Notes: generated by a model not told the origin, from the sequence alone. A stretch of DNA of 28,150 bases from Scybalocola_A sp900557175 (GCA_937890745.1 CALADH010000052.1:1-28150); one strand, 5' to 3'; shown: positions 6,305 through 14,378, counted from the stretch's first letter. A program made the numbers and translations.

Positions 6305-8191
6305 ATGAGCAGAAAACAGAAAAAGATGCTTGTCCGCATTATAATTGCGGCAGCGATGACAGTGCTTCTTAATATTATTCCTGTATCCGGTATTTTGCAG
6401 CTTATTCTTTACCTCGCCGCTTACCTTGTCATTGGTTATGATATTTTAAGAAAGGCTTTTCGCGGAATCATAAATGGCCGTATGTTTGATGAAAATTTTT
6501 TGATGGCCATAGCAACTGCAGGCGCTTTTGCACTGGCAATTTATACAAAAAGCGGCGATTATAATGAAGCAATCGCTGTCATGCTTTTTTATCAGATTGG
6601 TGAGTTTTTCCAAAGCTATGCTATCGGCAAAAGCCGGAAAAATATAAGTACTTTAATGGATATAAGACCGGATTATGCCAATATCGAAAAGAACGGTAAG
6701 CTTGAAAAAGTCGCCCCTGATGACGTTGAAATCGGCAGTGTGATCATCGTCCAACCCGGCGAAAAGGTGCCTTTAGACGGTATTGTCACCGAAGGAACAT
6801 CAACACTGAATACAAGTGCCTTAACAGGAGAGAGCGTACCGAGAGATGTGAAAGCCGGCGATGAGATTATAAGCGGCTGTATTAATATCAACAGTGTTTT
6901 AAAAATTAAAACGACAAAGGTCTTTGGTGAATCGACAGTATCAAAAATACTGGAGCTTGTAGAAAATTCCAGCTCACGCAAATCTAAGTCCGAAAACTTT
7001 ATTTCCAAATTTGCAAGAATATATACACCGGCTGTATGTTACGGCGCGCTTGCACTGGCAATTTTGCCGCCGTTTGTATCTATGTTTATTCTCGGCGGCG
7101 ATGCCAGATGGGGCGCGTGGATTTACAGAGCACTCACATTTCTTGTAATTAGTTGTCCGTGTGCTCTTGTAATAAGTATTCCTCTGAGTTTTTTTGCCGG
7201 CATCGGCGGCGCCAGCAGGGAAGGTATCCTTATCAAAGGTTCAAACTATATGGAAACATTGTCTCAGGCCAAATATGTTGTCTTTGATAAAACAGGAACA
7301 CTGACGCGCGGTGTCTTTGAAGTCAGCGGCATTCACCACAACCCGATGGAAGATGCAAAGCTTTTGGAATATGCCGCACTTGCGGAATGTGCTTCTTCCC
7401 ATCCGATCAGTCTGAGCCTTCAGCGTGCCTACGGCAAAGAAATTGACCGGAGCAGAGTCCGGGATATTGAAGAAATCAGCGGTCACGGCATTATTGCCAA
7501 AGTTGATGGAAAAACAGTGGCTGCCGGAAATGGAAAGCTTATGGATAGGCTGGGAATTTCTTTCAAAGAATGTCACAGCACGGGAACAATTATTCATATG
7601 GCTGTTGACGGAGAATATTGCGGACATATTGTTATTTCCGATATTATTAAAGATGGGGCAGAAGCTGCCATAAAGGCGTTAAAGACGGCCGGCATCAAAA
7701 AAACAGTGATGCTGACCGGCGATTCAGAAAAAGTCGCTGCCAAAGTTTCAGAAGTTTTGGGTATTGATGAGTTTTATGCTGAACTTCTCCCTTCAGATAA
7801 AGTTGAAAAGGTCGAGGCTCTCCTCGAAAATAAGCAGAATAAAGAAAAACTCGCTTTTGTCGGCGATGGTATTAATGATGCGCCGGTGCTTACACGGGCA
7901 GATATTGGCATTGCCATGGGCGCTATGGGTTCCGATGCCGCCATCGAGGCGGCGGATGTTGTTCTTATGGATGATGATCCTAAAAAAATTGCAAAGGCAA
8001 TTAAAATTTCAAAAAAATGTCTCCGAATTGTTTATCAGAATATCTTTTTTGCCCTTGTGATTAAATTTGCATGTCTTTTACTTGGTGCCGTCGGTATCGC
8101 CAATATGTGGTTTGCTATCTTCGCCGATGTGGGCGTCATGGTGCTTGCCGTATTAAATGCCATACGGGCACTTAATGTACACAAGCTTTAA
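6305..8191 (+). CDS. cadA: Heavy-metal-translocating P1B-type ATPase (CadA/ZntA-like)
   Basis: Exports soft divalent metals (Zn2+, Cd2+, Pb2+) across the cytoplasmic membrane at the cost of ATP. Motifs by residue: actuator TGES (174-177), metal-binding CPC in SCPCALVIS (284-286), phosphorylation site DKTGTLT (328-334), the P1B-specific His-Pro in SSHPISL (His366), hinge GDGINDAP (520-527), and in the last helices NMWFAIFADVGVMVL with Asp608, the extra carboxylate typical of the Zn/Cd (P1B-2) group rather than copper pumps. At 628 residues it is short for the family because there is no N-terminal HMA domain; the preceding gene encodes one separately. AAGGAGG at 6293-6299 supports ATG 6305. The convergent ArsR gene ends 15 bases downstream and is the likely metal sensor. 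Confidence 0.93.
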   Translation: MSRKQKKMLVRIIIAAAMTVLLNIIPVSGILQLILYLAAYLVIGYDILRKAFRGIINGRMFDENFLMAIATAGAFALAIYTKSGDYNEAIAVMLFYQIGEFFQSYAIGKSRKNISTLMDIRPDYANIEKNGKLEKVAPDDVEIGSVIIVQPGEKVPLDGIVTEGTSTLNTSALTGESVPRDVKAGDEIISGCININSVLKIKTTKVFGESTVSKILELVENSSSRKSKSENFISKFARIYTPAVCYGALALAILPPFVSMFILGGDARWGAWIYRALTFLVISCPCALVISIPLSFFAGIGGASREGILIKGSNYMETLSQAKYVVFDKTGTLTRGVFEVSGIHHNPMEDAKLLEYAALAECASSHPISLSLQRAYGKEIDRSRVRDIEEISGHGIIAKVDGKTVAAGNGKLMDRLGISFKECHSTGTIIHMAVDGEYCGHIVISDIIKDGAEAAIKALKTAGIKKTVMLTGDSEKVAAKVSEVLGIDEFYAELLPSDKVEKVEALLENKQNKEKLAFVGDGINDAPVLTRADIGIAMGAMGSDAAIEAADVVLMDDDPKKIAKAIKISKKCLRIVYQNIFFALVIKFACLLLGAVGIANMWFAIFADVGVMVLAVLNAIRALNVHKL

Positions 8192-8206
8192 AATTAAAAT
8201 ATGAAA

Positions 8207-8566
8207 CTACTGAAAGCACGATATATCCATCATTTGTTCAATCATATGATGGAGTGTCTGTGCTTTTGTTGTCTGACTTGCTTTATAATACGTTTCTTTG
8301 CCCTCGCGGCGTGTTTCCACCAGACCGCTGTCTTTTAAAAGCTTCAGATGATGGGCAACAGCTGGGCTGCTCATATCCATCATTGCCGAAATGTTAATGA
8401 CACATTCCTCACAGTGGCATAAAATCCAAAAAATACGGATCCGTGTCGTGTCGCCAAGCATTTTAAAAATCGAAGCAAGTATTTGAAAATTTTCCGCATC
8501 CGGCATATGCGCCATCAGCTCATCTTTCGACTGGCCATGCTGGTGCGGCAGAGTATAGTGGTTCAT
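8207..8566 (-). CDS. ArsR/SmtB-family metal-sensing repressor
   Basis: A small winged-helix repressor that releases DNA when it binds metal. I set the start at 8566 (ATG, with GGGAGG 7-8 bases upstream), giving 119 residues; the longer open frame to 8761 runs through the promoter and is not credible. The core FKMLGDTTRIRIFWIL is followed by Cys50, Cys52 and Cys55 (CHCEEC) where CadC/SmtB proteins have ELCVCDL, then the recognition helix SSPAVAHHLKLLKDSGLV and the wing RREGKETYYKA. The N-terminus is histidine-rich (MNHYTLPHQHG). The C-terminal helix has paired His (LHHMIEQMMD), near where SmtB has its alpha-5 site. It is transcribed convergently toward the ATPase from its own promoter and operator. 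The likely role is repressor of the HMA-ATPase operon and of itself; metal identity inferred. Confidence 0.9.
   Translation of the reverse strand: MNHYTLPHQHGQSKDELMAHMPDAENFQILASIFKMLGDTTRIRIFWILCHCEECVINISAMMDMSSPAVAHHLKLLKDSGLVETRREGKETYYKASQTTKAQTLHHMIEQMMDISCFQ
8213..8269 (+). terminator. Possible terminator of the ATPase operon inside the end of the ArsR gene
   Basis: AAAGCAC (8213-8219) pairs with GTGCTTT (8260-8266). Inside it CCATCAT (8227-8233) pairs with ATGATGG (8246-8252), and the outer arm is followed by TTTGTT. This compound hairpin on the plus strand overlaps the 3' coding end of the convergent ArsR gene. The T-run is short. Confidence 0.4.
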
Positions 8567-8580
8567 AAAAATCCTCCCAA

Positions 8581-8633
8581 AATAAATCTTAATGTTTATT
8601 ATCAAGTATATACCACAACAATTTACTTGTAAA
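8581..8633 (-). promoter_or_regulatory. ArsR promoter with overlapping palindromic operator
   Basis: On the minus strand TTTACA (8633-8628), 17 bases, TATACT (8610-8605) form a good promoter. The expected start point (~8598) falls in the imperfect palindrome AATAAATCTTAATGTTTATT (8581-8600; 16 of 20 positions symmetric). This fits an autoregulated ArsR gene and resembles the site at 6013-6030. Confidence 0.65.
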
Positions 8634-8659
8634 GCCGTCATAAAATCTGATTTAGGGGG

Positions 8660-8688
8660 TTTAAAAAACGGTATTTTTTTAGTATACT
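8660..8688 (+). promoter_or_regulatory. Candidate promoter of the phosphatidyltransferase gene cluster
   Basis: TTTAAA (8660-8665), 17 bases, TATACT (8683-8688), about 25 bases before the start at 8713. The -10 is good, the -35 weak. Confidence 0.45.
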
Positions 8689-8712
8689 TATTTTTAGAAG
8701 GAGTCGATAAAA

Positions 8713-9300
8713 ATGAATAAAAAACATAAATGGATAACAAAGAAAAGTGACTTATGGACAATTCCGAATTTAATGGGTTATTTCAGACTTCTTTTAATTC
8801 CGGTATTTGTCTTTTTTTATTTACGCTCAGACAGTGTCCGTGACAGTTATATTGCCGCGGCGGTGATCGGACTTTCAGGGCTTACCGATCTTTTTGACGG
8901 ACAGATTGCACGGCGTTTTAACATGGTAACCGAACTTGGCAAACTGCTTGATCCGGTCGCTGACAAGGCAACCTTCGGCGTCATGCTCATATGCATGACA
9001 ATAAAGCACCCGGCAATGCTTGCCGTGCTTATTCTTTTTTTGCTCAAGGAAGGTTTTATGGGCATTATGGGACTTTTAATGCTTAAAAGAAACGGGCGTA
9101 AGCTTGACGGTGCCATGTGGTACGGCAAAGTATGCACCGCCTCTTTGTACATCATTATTTTTATCATTATACTGTTTCCGATGCTTAAAGAGACAGCCGT
9201 CAATTTAATGATCGGCGCCGGTGCCGTGATCATGCTGTTTACATGGCTTATGTACATACCGGTCTTTTACAAAATGTGGCATATGCCGCCTGAAGATTAA
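8713..9300 (+). CDS. CDP-alcohol phosphatidyltransferase family protein (PgsA-like)
   Basis: An integral membrane enzyme that joins a CDP-activated lipid to an alcohol, most often glycerol 3-phosphate in the phosphatidylglycerol pathway. The complete family signature DGxxARx8GxxxDxxxD is present, starting at Asp62: DGQIARRFNMVTELGKLLDP followed by VADK. The start of the protein has the usual TIPNLMGYFRLLLIPVFVFF helix, with five or six membrane segments over 195 residues, a normal length. AGAAGGAG (8696-8703) precedes the ATG. Which alcohol is used cannot be read from the sequence, and cardiolipin-synthase-like members exist. The YkvI-type gene follows after ~30 bases, so the two are probably co-transcribed. 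Confidence 0.88.
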   Translation: MNKKHKWITKKSDLWTIPNLMGYFRLLLIPVFVFFYLRSDSVRDSYIAAAVIGLSGLTDLFDGQIARRFNMVTELGKLLDPVADKATFGVMLICMTIKHPAMLAVLILFLLKEGFMGIMGLLMLKRNGRKLDGAMWYGKVCTASLYIIIFIIILFPMLKETAVNLMIGAGAVIMLFTWLMYIPVFYKMWHMPPED

Positions 9301-9329
9301 CACAACATACTTTGATTGGAGAGGGAAAA

Positions 9330-10412
9330 ATGCAGAATGTAAAACCATTTCAAATTGCAGTTGCTTTTACCGGCAGCTTTTTGGGGGCAGGCTTTGTCTC
9401 CGGGCAGGAGCTCTTACAGTTTTTCGGAGAATTCGGCGGTTACGGTATTTTAGGAATGCTTCTGACTGTCGGCGGTTTTTGGCTTTTCAGCGTCCTGTCA
9501 ATGCTTATTGCAAAGCGGGCAAATATTGTTGACTTTGATAAAGTCATTATCGGCAAAGAGGGCAGTAAACTACGTCCTGTTTTCGGTGCCATCATTTATT
9601 TCTTTTTGTTTGGCGTCATGATTATTATGATTGCCGGCGCCGGCTCTTTATTGCGTGAGCTTTTCGGTATGCCGCTGATCGCGGCCAACGCGCTTATGAC
9701 GGTGCTTGTCATCCTCGTTGCCGTTCTCGGCACACAAGGGCTTTTGGCTTCCTTTAGTCTTCTTGTGCCGGCACTTGTAGCTGTCGCCATTGTTGTCGGT
9801 ATCGCCGTCTTTGTAAAGTTTGGCGGCGGATCAATAGAGTGGCACGGGATGTCCGGCTCAAATCCGCTTTTGGGGAACTGGGTTTTCGCTTTTATTTCTT
9901 ATACATCCCACAACCTGATGGCTGCCGTTTCAATTCTTGTACCGTTATCGGCTCACGTCAAAGAAGAAAAAACAATCCACAAAGGTATGCTTATGGGAAG
10001 CGGTCTTTTACTTTTAATTTTCCTCGGCATTTTACTGCCGGTCACTTTCCATAAAGATATGATTGCCGATGCTGATTTACCGATGCTGACTTTTGCTCAA
10101 AATATCGGTGTTATATTAGGCTGGGTTTATGCCGTACTTCTGCTCGGCGGTATGTTTATGGGTGCGCTCTCAAGTCTTTATGCCATGGTTGAGCGCGTGA
10201 AATGTATCGGGCCGTTAAAGGGCCTTCCGATGATGATCGTGATTTCCCTTCTTGCTTTGGCCGGTAGCCTTTTCGGATTTAAAGAGCTTGTAGGCACAGT
10301 GTTCCCGATTTTCGGCTACATTGGCTTTTTGGCACTTCCGGGAATTTTACATCACTATTTTATGCTCCGCAAACATAAAAACACAGTTAAAAAGGGGGCT
10401 TTAAATGAGTAA
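9330..10412 (+). CDS. YkvI-like integral membrane protein
   Basis: A 360-residue membrane protein of the YkvI/COG3949 type, distantly related to APC-superfamily amino-acid permeases. The N-terminus QIAVAFTGSFLGAGFVSGQE is typical: an unwound GAGFVSG in the first helix. It is followed by about ten hydrophobic helices and the conserved FAFISYTSHNLMAAVSILVP stretch near residue 190. I chose ATG 9330 because GGAGAGGG (9318-9325) precedes it; a TTG at 9312 in frame has no better site. The last 8 bases overlap the start of the antiporter gene, implying translational coupling. The function of the family is not established; amino-acid or cation transport is a guess. Confidence 0.8.
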   Translation: MQNVKPFQIAVAFTGSFLGAGFVSGQELLQFFGEFGGYGILGMLLTVGGFWLFSVLSMLIAKRANIVDFDKVIIGKEGSKLRPVFGAIIYFFLFGVMIIMIAGAGSLLRELFGMPLIAANALMTVLVILVAVLGTQGLLASFSLLVPALVAVAIVVGIAVFVKFGGGSIEWHGMSGSNPLLGNWVFAFISYTSHNLMAAVSILVPLSAHVKEEKTIHKGMLMGSGLLLLIFLGILLPVTFHKDMIADADLPMLTFAQNIGVILGWVYAVLLLGGMFMGALSSLYAMVERVKCIGPLKGLPMMIVISLLALAGSLFGFKELVGTVFPIFGYIGFLALPGILHHYFMLRKHKNTVKKGALNE

Positions 10413-11997
10413 TTATCTGTTATTGATCGGCACAGTCATTTTAATATGTATTTTAATGCGGCGGTACGTTGAAAAGCTTCCCGTGCCGTCGCTGCTTATC
10501 TTTATTCTTCTCGGAATGATTTTCGGCGAAAATGGTATTTTCAGAATTTCTTTTAACAACTATGCCATAGCTGACACTGTCTGCTCTGTAAGTCTTATTT
10601 TCATTATGTTTTACGGCGGCTTCGGCATTAATATCAAGGCGGCAAAGCCTGCCGCTGCAAAGGCCGTTCTTTTATCAACTGCAGGCGTTATCATGACCGC
10701 CGGTTTTACAGGGCTTTTTGTCCACTTTGTACTCGGCCTTGATATTTTAGAAAGTATTCTTATCGGCTCAGTCATTTCCTCCACTGACGCGGCTTCCGTT
10801 TTTAATATTCTCAAATCTAAAAAGCTTGATTTAAAATATAATACGGCCTCGCTTTTAGAACTGGAATCCGGATCTAATGATCCTGTGTCTTATATGCTGA
10901 CCGCAGTTGTGCTGACACTGATGAGCGGACAGGAGGTTTCTGTGCCTTTTATGCTTTTCAGACAGCTTATATTCGGTATCGGTGCCGGTGTGCTTACCGG
11001 ATGGCTCGCCATTGTCATTTTAAAAAAATGGATGTTTGATGCAGAACACGGACGGACGATTTTTGTCTTTGCTGTTGCGATGATTTCCTACGCGCTGCCG
11101 GCGGCTATCGGCGGCAACGGTTACTTAAGTGTCTATTTGTGCGGCATCATTATGGGAAATTCAAGACACCCTTCAAAGCGTTACCTTATTCATTTTTTCG
11201 ATGTTGTCACCGATGTCGTCCAGGTGCTTATCTTTTTCCTTTTGGGACTTTTAGTCACACCTGTAAAACTGCCGGCTGTTTTTATACCGGCGCTTCTTAT
11301 TATGATTTTTATGACTGTCATTGCAAGGCCTCTGTCTGTTCTTATCCTTTTAGCGCCTTTTAAATCAAAAGCAGCGCAGATTGGACTTGTATCATGGGCA
11401 GGACTGCGCGGCGTTGCCTCAATCGTATTTGCCATTATGGCCGTGCTTTACAATGTTACACTAAAATATAATTTATTTAACCTTGTCTTTTGTATTGTTC
11501 TTTTATCAATTTCCATACAGGGTACATTACTTCCGTGGGTATCCAAAAAGCTGAAAATGATTGACAAAACATCCAATGTCAATAAGACATTCAGTGATTA
11601 TCAGGAAGAAAATGACGTGAGTTTTATTCAGATGCATATTTCCGCCGGACATCCGTGGGCAATGAAACAGATACGGGATATCGTTTTCGGATCAGAAATG
11701 CTTATTTCCATCGTTATCCGGGATAATACATGGATTGTTCCAAGAGGCGGCACAAAGCTTTTGCCGGATGACATTATCGTGCTGGCGGCAAAGCCGTTTG
11801 ATGATACAAAAAAGGTTACTTTAAGAGAAGTTGTCATCGACAGCAGCCATAAATGGTGCGGCCTCTGCTTAAAAGATATCACTATGCCCGAAAACGCACT
11901 GGCTGTCATGGTTTTAAGAGAGGGCAGTACGCTGATTCCTAAAGGCAGCTTAAAAATACAGGATATGGATATGCTTGTTATTGCCACACCTGCCTGA
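10405..11997 (+). CDS. Potassium/proton (or sodium/proton) antiporter, NhaP2/CvrA type
   Basis: A CPA1-type monovalent cation/proton exchanger of 530 residues. Residues 1-~390 form the Na_H_Exchanger membrane domain. The exchanger core motifs are visible: SSTDAASVFNILKSKKLDLK (~130-150, with the conserved Asp), then ELESGSNDP (~152-160), and later WAGLRGVASIVFAI (~332-345). Residues ~405-530 contain two TrkA-C (RCK_C)-like repeats, FIQMHISAGHPWAMKQIRDI ... ILAAKP and SHKWCGLCLKDITMP ... DMLVIATP, which probably gate the exchanger by nucleotide or K+ binding. The start overlaps the YkvI-type gene by 8 bases and has AAGGGGG upstream. A role in K+ or pH homeostasis is inferred from the family. 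Confidence 0.92.
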   Translation: MSNYLLLIGTVILICILMRRYVEKLPVPSLLIFILLGMIFGENGIFRISFNNYAIADTVCSVSLIFIMFYGGFGINIKAAKPAAAKAVLLSTAGVIMTAGFTGLFVHFVLGLDILESILIGSVISSTDAASVFNILKSKKLDLKYNTASLLELESGSNDPVSYMLTAVVLTLMSGQEVSVPFMLFRQLIFGIGAGVLTGWLAIVILKKWMFDAEHGRTIFVFAVAMISYALPAAIGGNGYLSVYLCGIIMGNSRHPSKRYLIHFFDVVTDVVQVLIFFLLGLLVTPVKLPAVFIPALLIMIFMTVIARPLSVLILLAPFKSKAAQIGLVSWAGLRGVASIVFAIMAVLYNVTLKYNLFNLVFCIVLLSISIQGTLLPWVSKKLKMIDKTSNVNKTFSDYQEENDVSFIQMHISAGHPWAMKQIRDIVFGSEMLISIVIRDNTWIVPRGGTKLLPDDIIVLAAKPFDDTKKVTLREVVIDSSHKWCGLCLKDITMPENALAVMVLREGSTLIPKGSLKIQDMDMLVIATPA

Positions 11998-12038
11998 AAA
12001 AATATGCCGCGCACAGATAGCATCCATGCGCGGCATAT
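11997..12038 (-). terminator. Minus-strand terminator after the siroheme reductase gene
   Basis: ATATGCCGCGCA (12002-12013) pairs with TGCGCGGCATAT (12027-12038) around a 13-base loop. On the minus strand the stem runs into TTTTTT (12002-11997), so it terminates the siroheme reductase transcript. Confidence 0.85.
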
Positions 12039-12040
12039 AT

Positions 12041-12090
12041 GTGCTTCATCTGTGTTTTGCCCCTGCGCGGACATCTATGAAGCACTTTTT
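12041..12090 (+). terminator. Plus-strand terminator after the antiporter gene
   Basis: GTGCTTCAT (12041-12049) pairs with ATGAAGCAC (12077-12085), followed by TTTTT (12086-12090) on the plus strand. The T-run overlaps the last codon of the convergent reductase gene. The 27-base loop is long. Confidence 0.7.
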
Positions 12091-13627
12091 ATACATATTT
12101 TTTTACAATTGTTTCCAACACGTCTTCATTTTTTTGAATCCATGTTTCGTAATCTGTATTTTCCAAAGCAATGGCACGTCCGATTTCTACAAGCATTTCC
12201 GGAATATCTGTTTCTTTAATAATTCCCATATCTTTGCCGAATTTTTCCCTTCCCTGTGTCTCGCAGCCACCCACATACATGGCAAAGGCCGGTTTCGGAC
12301 CATCCGGCGTCTGTTTTACGCCGCCTCTGAATGCAATGGCGCCGGCCTGATGGGCGGAGCAGGAGGATGGACAGCCTGAAATACGGATTTTAGGAAGAAC
12401 GCCGTCCGCAAAGTTTTCTTTTCTCACAGCTTCAATACACGCGCTTAAAAGTGCCTGCGAGTCTCTTGCGCCAACCTGGCAGATGGATGTACCGATACAG
12501 GCTACAGATGTTTCAAAAAGTGTCTGCGCACTATCATCTGTGATTTCAATTAATTTCAAAGCCTCCGCCTTTGTACAGTTAATAAAATACATACCTTCCC
12601 CCGGTGTCAGACGAATTAAAACCTCCGGCATCATTTTTAAGGCGTCAGAAAGTTTTCTGAACATTTCCGGCGCAGGATTTCCGCCAAGAGGCTGGTAGGA
12701 GAGTGCATAAAGTCCTTTTTGCTTTTGGGCAGTCACACGTTTATGGATAAAGTCTGTTTCATCCCCCGTTTTTGTCACTGCTTCAGCCGTCAGCTTTAAA
12801 TCAAGCCCCTCTGAAGCCATTACGGCATCAAGTTTTTCTTTAAATGCAGCCTTATAGCCGTCGACACCCAACGTATCCTGCATATAACGTGTTCTTGCAC
12901 GGCCTCTGTTTTCATAATTGCCATAAGCTGTAAATGTATCAATCATAGCTTTTATATAGTAGAGAATTTTTTCAGGAGACACATGACTTCCGACACAAAC
13001 GCCCATTTTAGGATGATTGCCAAGTCCGCCGGCGCTGTACACGTCAAACGTACCGTCATCATTCGCCATAAAGCCCAAATCGCGAAACGTCGCGTGTGTC
13101 ACATTTTCTGAGCCGTTTGAAAAACATACTTTAAGTTTTCTAGGCAGCTTTACAGAATGAATAAACGGCATTAAAAAGTCTGCCGCGGCCTTTGCATACG
13201 GCATCACATCAAAGCTCTCGCCTTTTTGCACGCCGGAGAGGGGAGAAGCCATCACATTCCGCGGATAATCACCGCCGCCGCCTCTCGTAATAATTCCGTG
13301 AGCAAAAGCCTCCTCAATTAAAGCACATACCGTTGCTTCATTAAGATTATGAAGCTGAATACTCTGACATGTTGTCAGATGAACGCGGTCAATATCGTAT
13401 TTTTCAATACTGTCTGCAATAAACTCAAGGTTTTCGCGGCTGATTTCACCGCCTGTCAGACGAAGACGAAGCATACTTTTTTCGCCGCCTCTTTGAGCAT
13501 AACTGCCAAAGCCGCCTGAAAATCCTTTATATTGTGCCACAGACATTTCCTTTGCATAAAACTTATGTGTTGCCTCATGAAATGCTGTCAAATCATTCTT
13601 AAAATCATTCAGCAATGTCTCGTTCAT
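12089..13627 (-). CDS. Ferredoxin-dependent nitrite/sulfite reductase (siroheme, 4Fe-4S)
   Basis: Carries out six-electron reduction of sulfite to sulfide or nitrite to ammonia in the cytosol. The siroheme/4Fe-4S ligands are all present: Cys377 and Cys383 in ACIGTSICQVGARDS, Cys419 and Cys423 in ISGCPSSCSAHQ (the C-x5-C and C-x3-C pattern). The substrate-binding half-domains are seen twice (SMLRLRLTGGEISRENLEFI near the start and VLIRLTPGEGMYFINCTKAE later), as are HLTTCQSIQLHNL and RGGGGDYPRNVMASPLSGV. Length 512 matches the NirA/assimilatory group. AAGGAGG lies 7 bases before the start. It is monocistronic with its own terminator. No siroheme or sulfur-assimilation genes are adjacent, so nitrite versus sulfite cannot be decided here. 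Confidence 0.93.
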   Translation of the reverse strand: MNETLLNDFKNDLTAFHEATHKFYAKEMSVAQYKGFSGGFGSYAQRGGEKSMLRLRLTGGEISRENLEFIADSIEKYDIDRVHLTTCQSIQLHNLNEATVCALIEEAFAHGIITRGGGGDYPRNVMASPLSGVQKGESFDVMPYAKAAADFLMPFIHSVKLPRKLKVCFSNGSENVTHATFRDLGFMANDDGTFDVYSAGGLGNHPKMGVCVGSHVSPEKILYYIKAMIDTFTAYGNYENRGRARTRYMQDTLGVDGYKAAFKEKLDAVMASEGLDLKLTAEAVTKTGDETDFIHKRVTAQKQKGLYALSYQPLGGNPAPEMFRKLSDALKMMPEVLIRLTPGEGMYFINCTKAEALKLIEITDDSAQTLFETSVACIGTSICQVGARDSQALLSACIEAVRKENFADGVLPKIRISGCPSSCSAHQAGAIAFRGGVKQTPDGPKPAFAMYVGGCETQGREKFGKDMGIIKETDIPEMLVEIGRAIALENTDYETWIQKNEDVLETIVKKYV

Positions 13628-13673
13628 AAAATCCTCCTTAAATTTTAATCATATCTATTGTTTCTATAAATCT

Positions 13674-13696
13674 TTCACTGTATAATGAACAATGAA
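13674..13696. promoter_or_regulatory. Palindromic operator candidate upstream of the siroheme reductase gene
   Basis: TTCACTGT, seven bases, ACAATGAA: a 23-bp imperfect palindrome with 16 symmetric positions, centred 58 bases upstream of the reductase start. The TGT-N7-ACA core recalls CRP/FNR-type sites, but no regulator is encoded here. Confidence 0.45.
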
Positions 13697-13815
13697 AAGC
13701 ATTTTGGGGCATTTGCCCACATTACGTTTATTATACTACATTATTATCAAAAAATAAACTTTATAATGTGCAATTTATTCATAAAATTTTTTATATTACT
13801 AAGGAGGATTTTTAC

Positions 13816-14331
13816 TTGGAATTTCAATTTTTAGATTTTTTACAGACACTGCATCAACCTGTTTTAGATAAGGTTATGATATTTTTTACAGCTTTGGGCA
13901 ATGCAGGCATTTTGTGGATCGTACTTTCAATCGTATTTCTATGTACTAAAAAGTACCGCAAGTGCGGTACGGCAATGCTGCTTTCACTTGTTCTCGGATT
14001 GATTTTTGGCAATATTATTTTGAAAAATGTTATCGCAAGACCGAGACCGTGCTGGATTAACAGCTCCGTAGAAATGCTGATTGCCGTACCTAAAGATTTT
14101 TCTTTTCCGTCCGGACACACGCTTGCCTCCTTCGGCGCTGCCACACCGATTTTTTATTATCACCGTCGATTCGGCACCATTGCCTATATCATTGCAGCCG
14201 TCATTGCATTTTCAAGAATGTACTTATATGTCCATTTTCCGACGGATATTTTAACCGGTCTTATTTTAGGTATTCTTTTAGGCTTCTTATCATGCCTGAT
14301 TGTCAATAAATTTTTAAAACAGAAAGCATAA
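13816..14331 (+). CDS. PAP2-family membrane phosphatase
   Basis: A lipid phosphatase of the type-2 phosphatidic-acid-phosphatase family; bacterial members often dephosphorylate undecaprenyl pyrophosphate or phosphatidylglycerol phosphate at the outer membrane face. The three catalytic motifs are intact: KNVIARPRP (K-x6-RP), FPSGHTLASFG (PSGH with the acid/base His) and SRMYLYVHFPTD (SR-x5-H-x3-D, nucleophilic His). Five or six membrane helices are predicted in 171 residues. I assign the TTG start at 13816, since AAGGAGG (13801-13807) lies 8 bases upstream; the frame could extend to a GTG at 13768 with no ribosome binding site. A TATAAT at 13762-13767 may be its -10 box, but a good -35 is not seen. 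Substrate unassigned. Confidence 0.88.
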   Translation: MEFQFLDFLQTLHQPVLDKVMIFFTALGNAGILWIVLSIVFLCTKKYRKCGTAMLLSLVLGLIFGNIILKNVIARPRPCWINSSVEMLIAVPKDFSFPSGHTLASFGAATPIFYYHRRFGTIAYIIAAVIAFSRMYLYVHFPTDILTGLILGILLGFLSCLIVNKFLKQKA

Positions 14332-14378
14332 CAAAGCGGGGCAAGTCCATCAATCCTTGAGGAACTTGCCCCGCTTTG
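14332..14378. terminator. Strong GC-rich hairpin between convergent genes
   Basis: CAAAGCGGGGCAAGT (14332-14346) and ACTTGCCCCGCTTTG (14364-14378) form a perfect 15-bp stem, with a further inner pairing of TCAA and TTGA. No T-run follows on either strand, so it is unlike a standard intrinsic terminator although placed where one is expected. Confidence 0.55.

Noticed and set aside
8567..8761. N-terminal extension of the ArsR reading frame to an upstream ATG
   Set aside because: It runs through the promoter and operator, lacks a ribosome binding site, and the family begins near 8566, where GGGAGG precedes the ATG.
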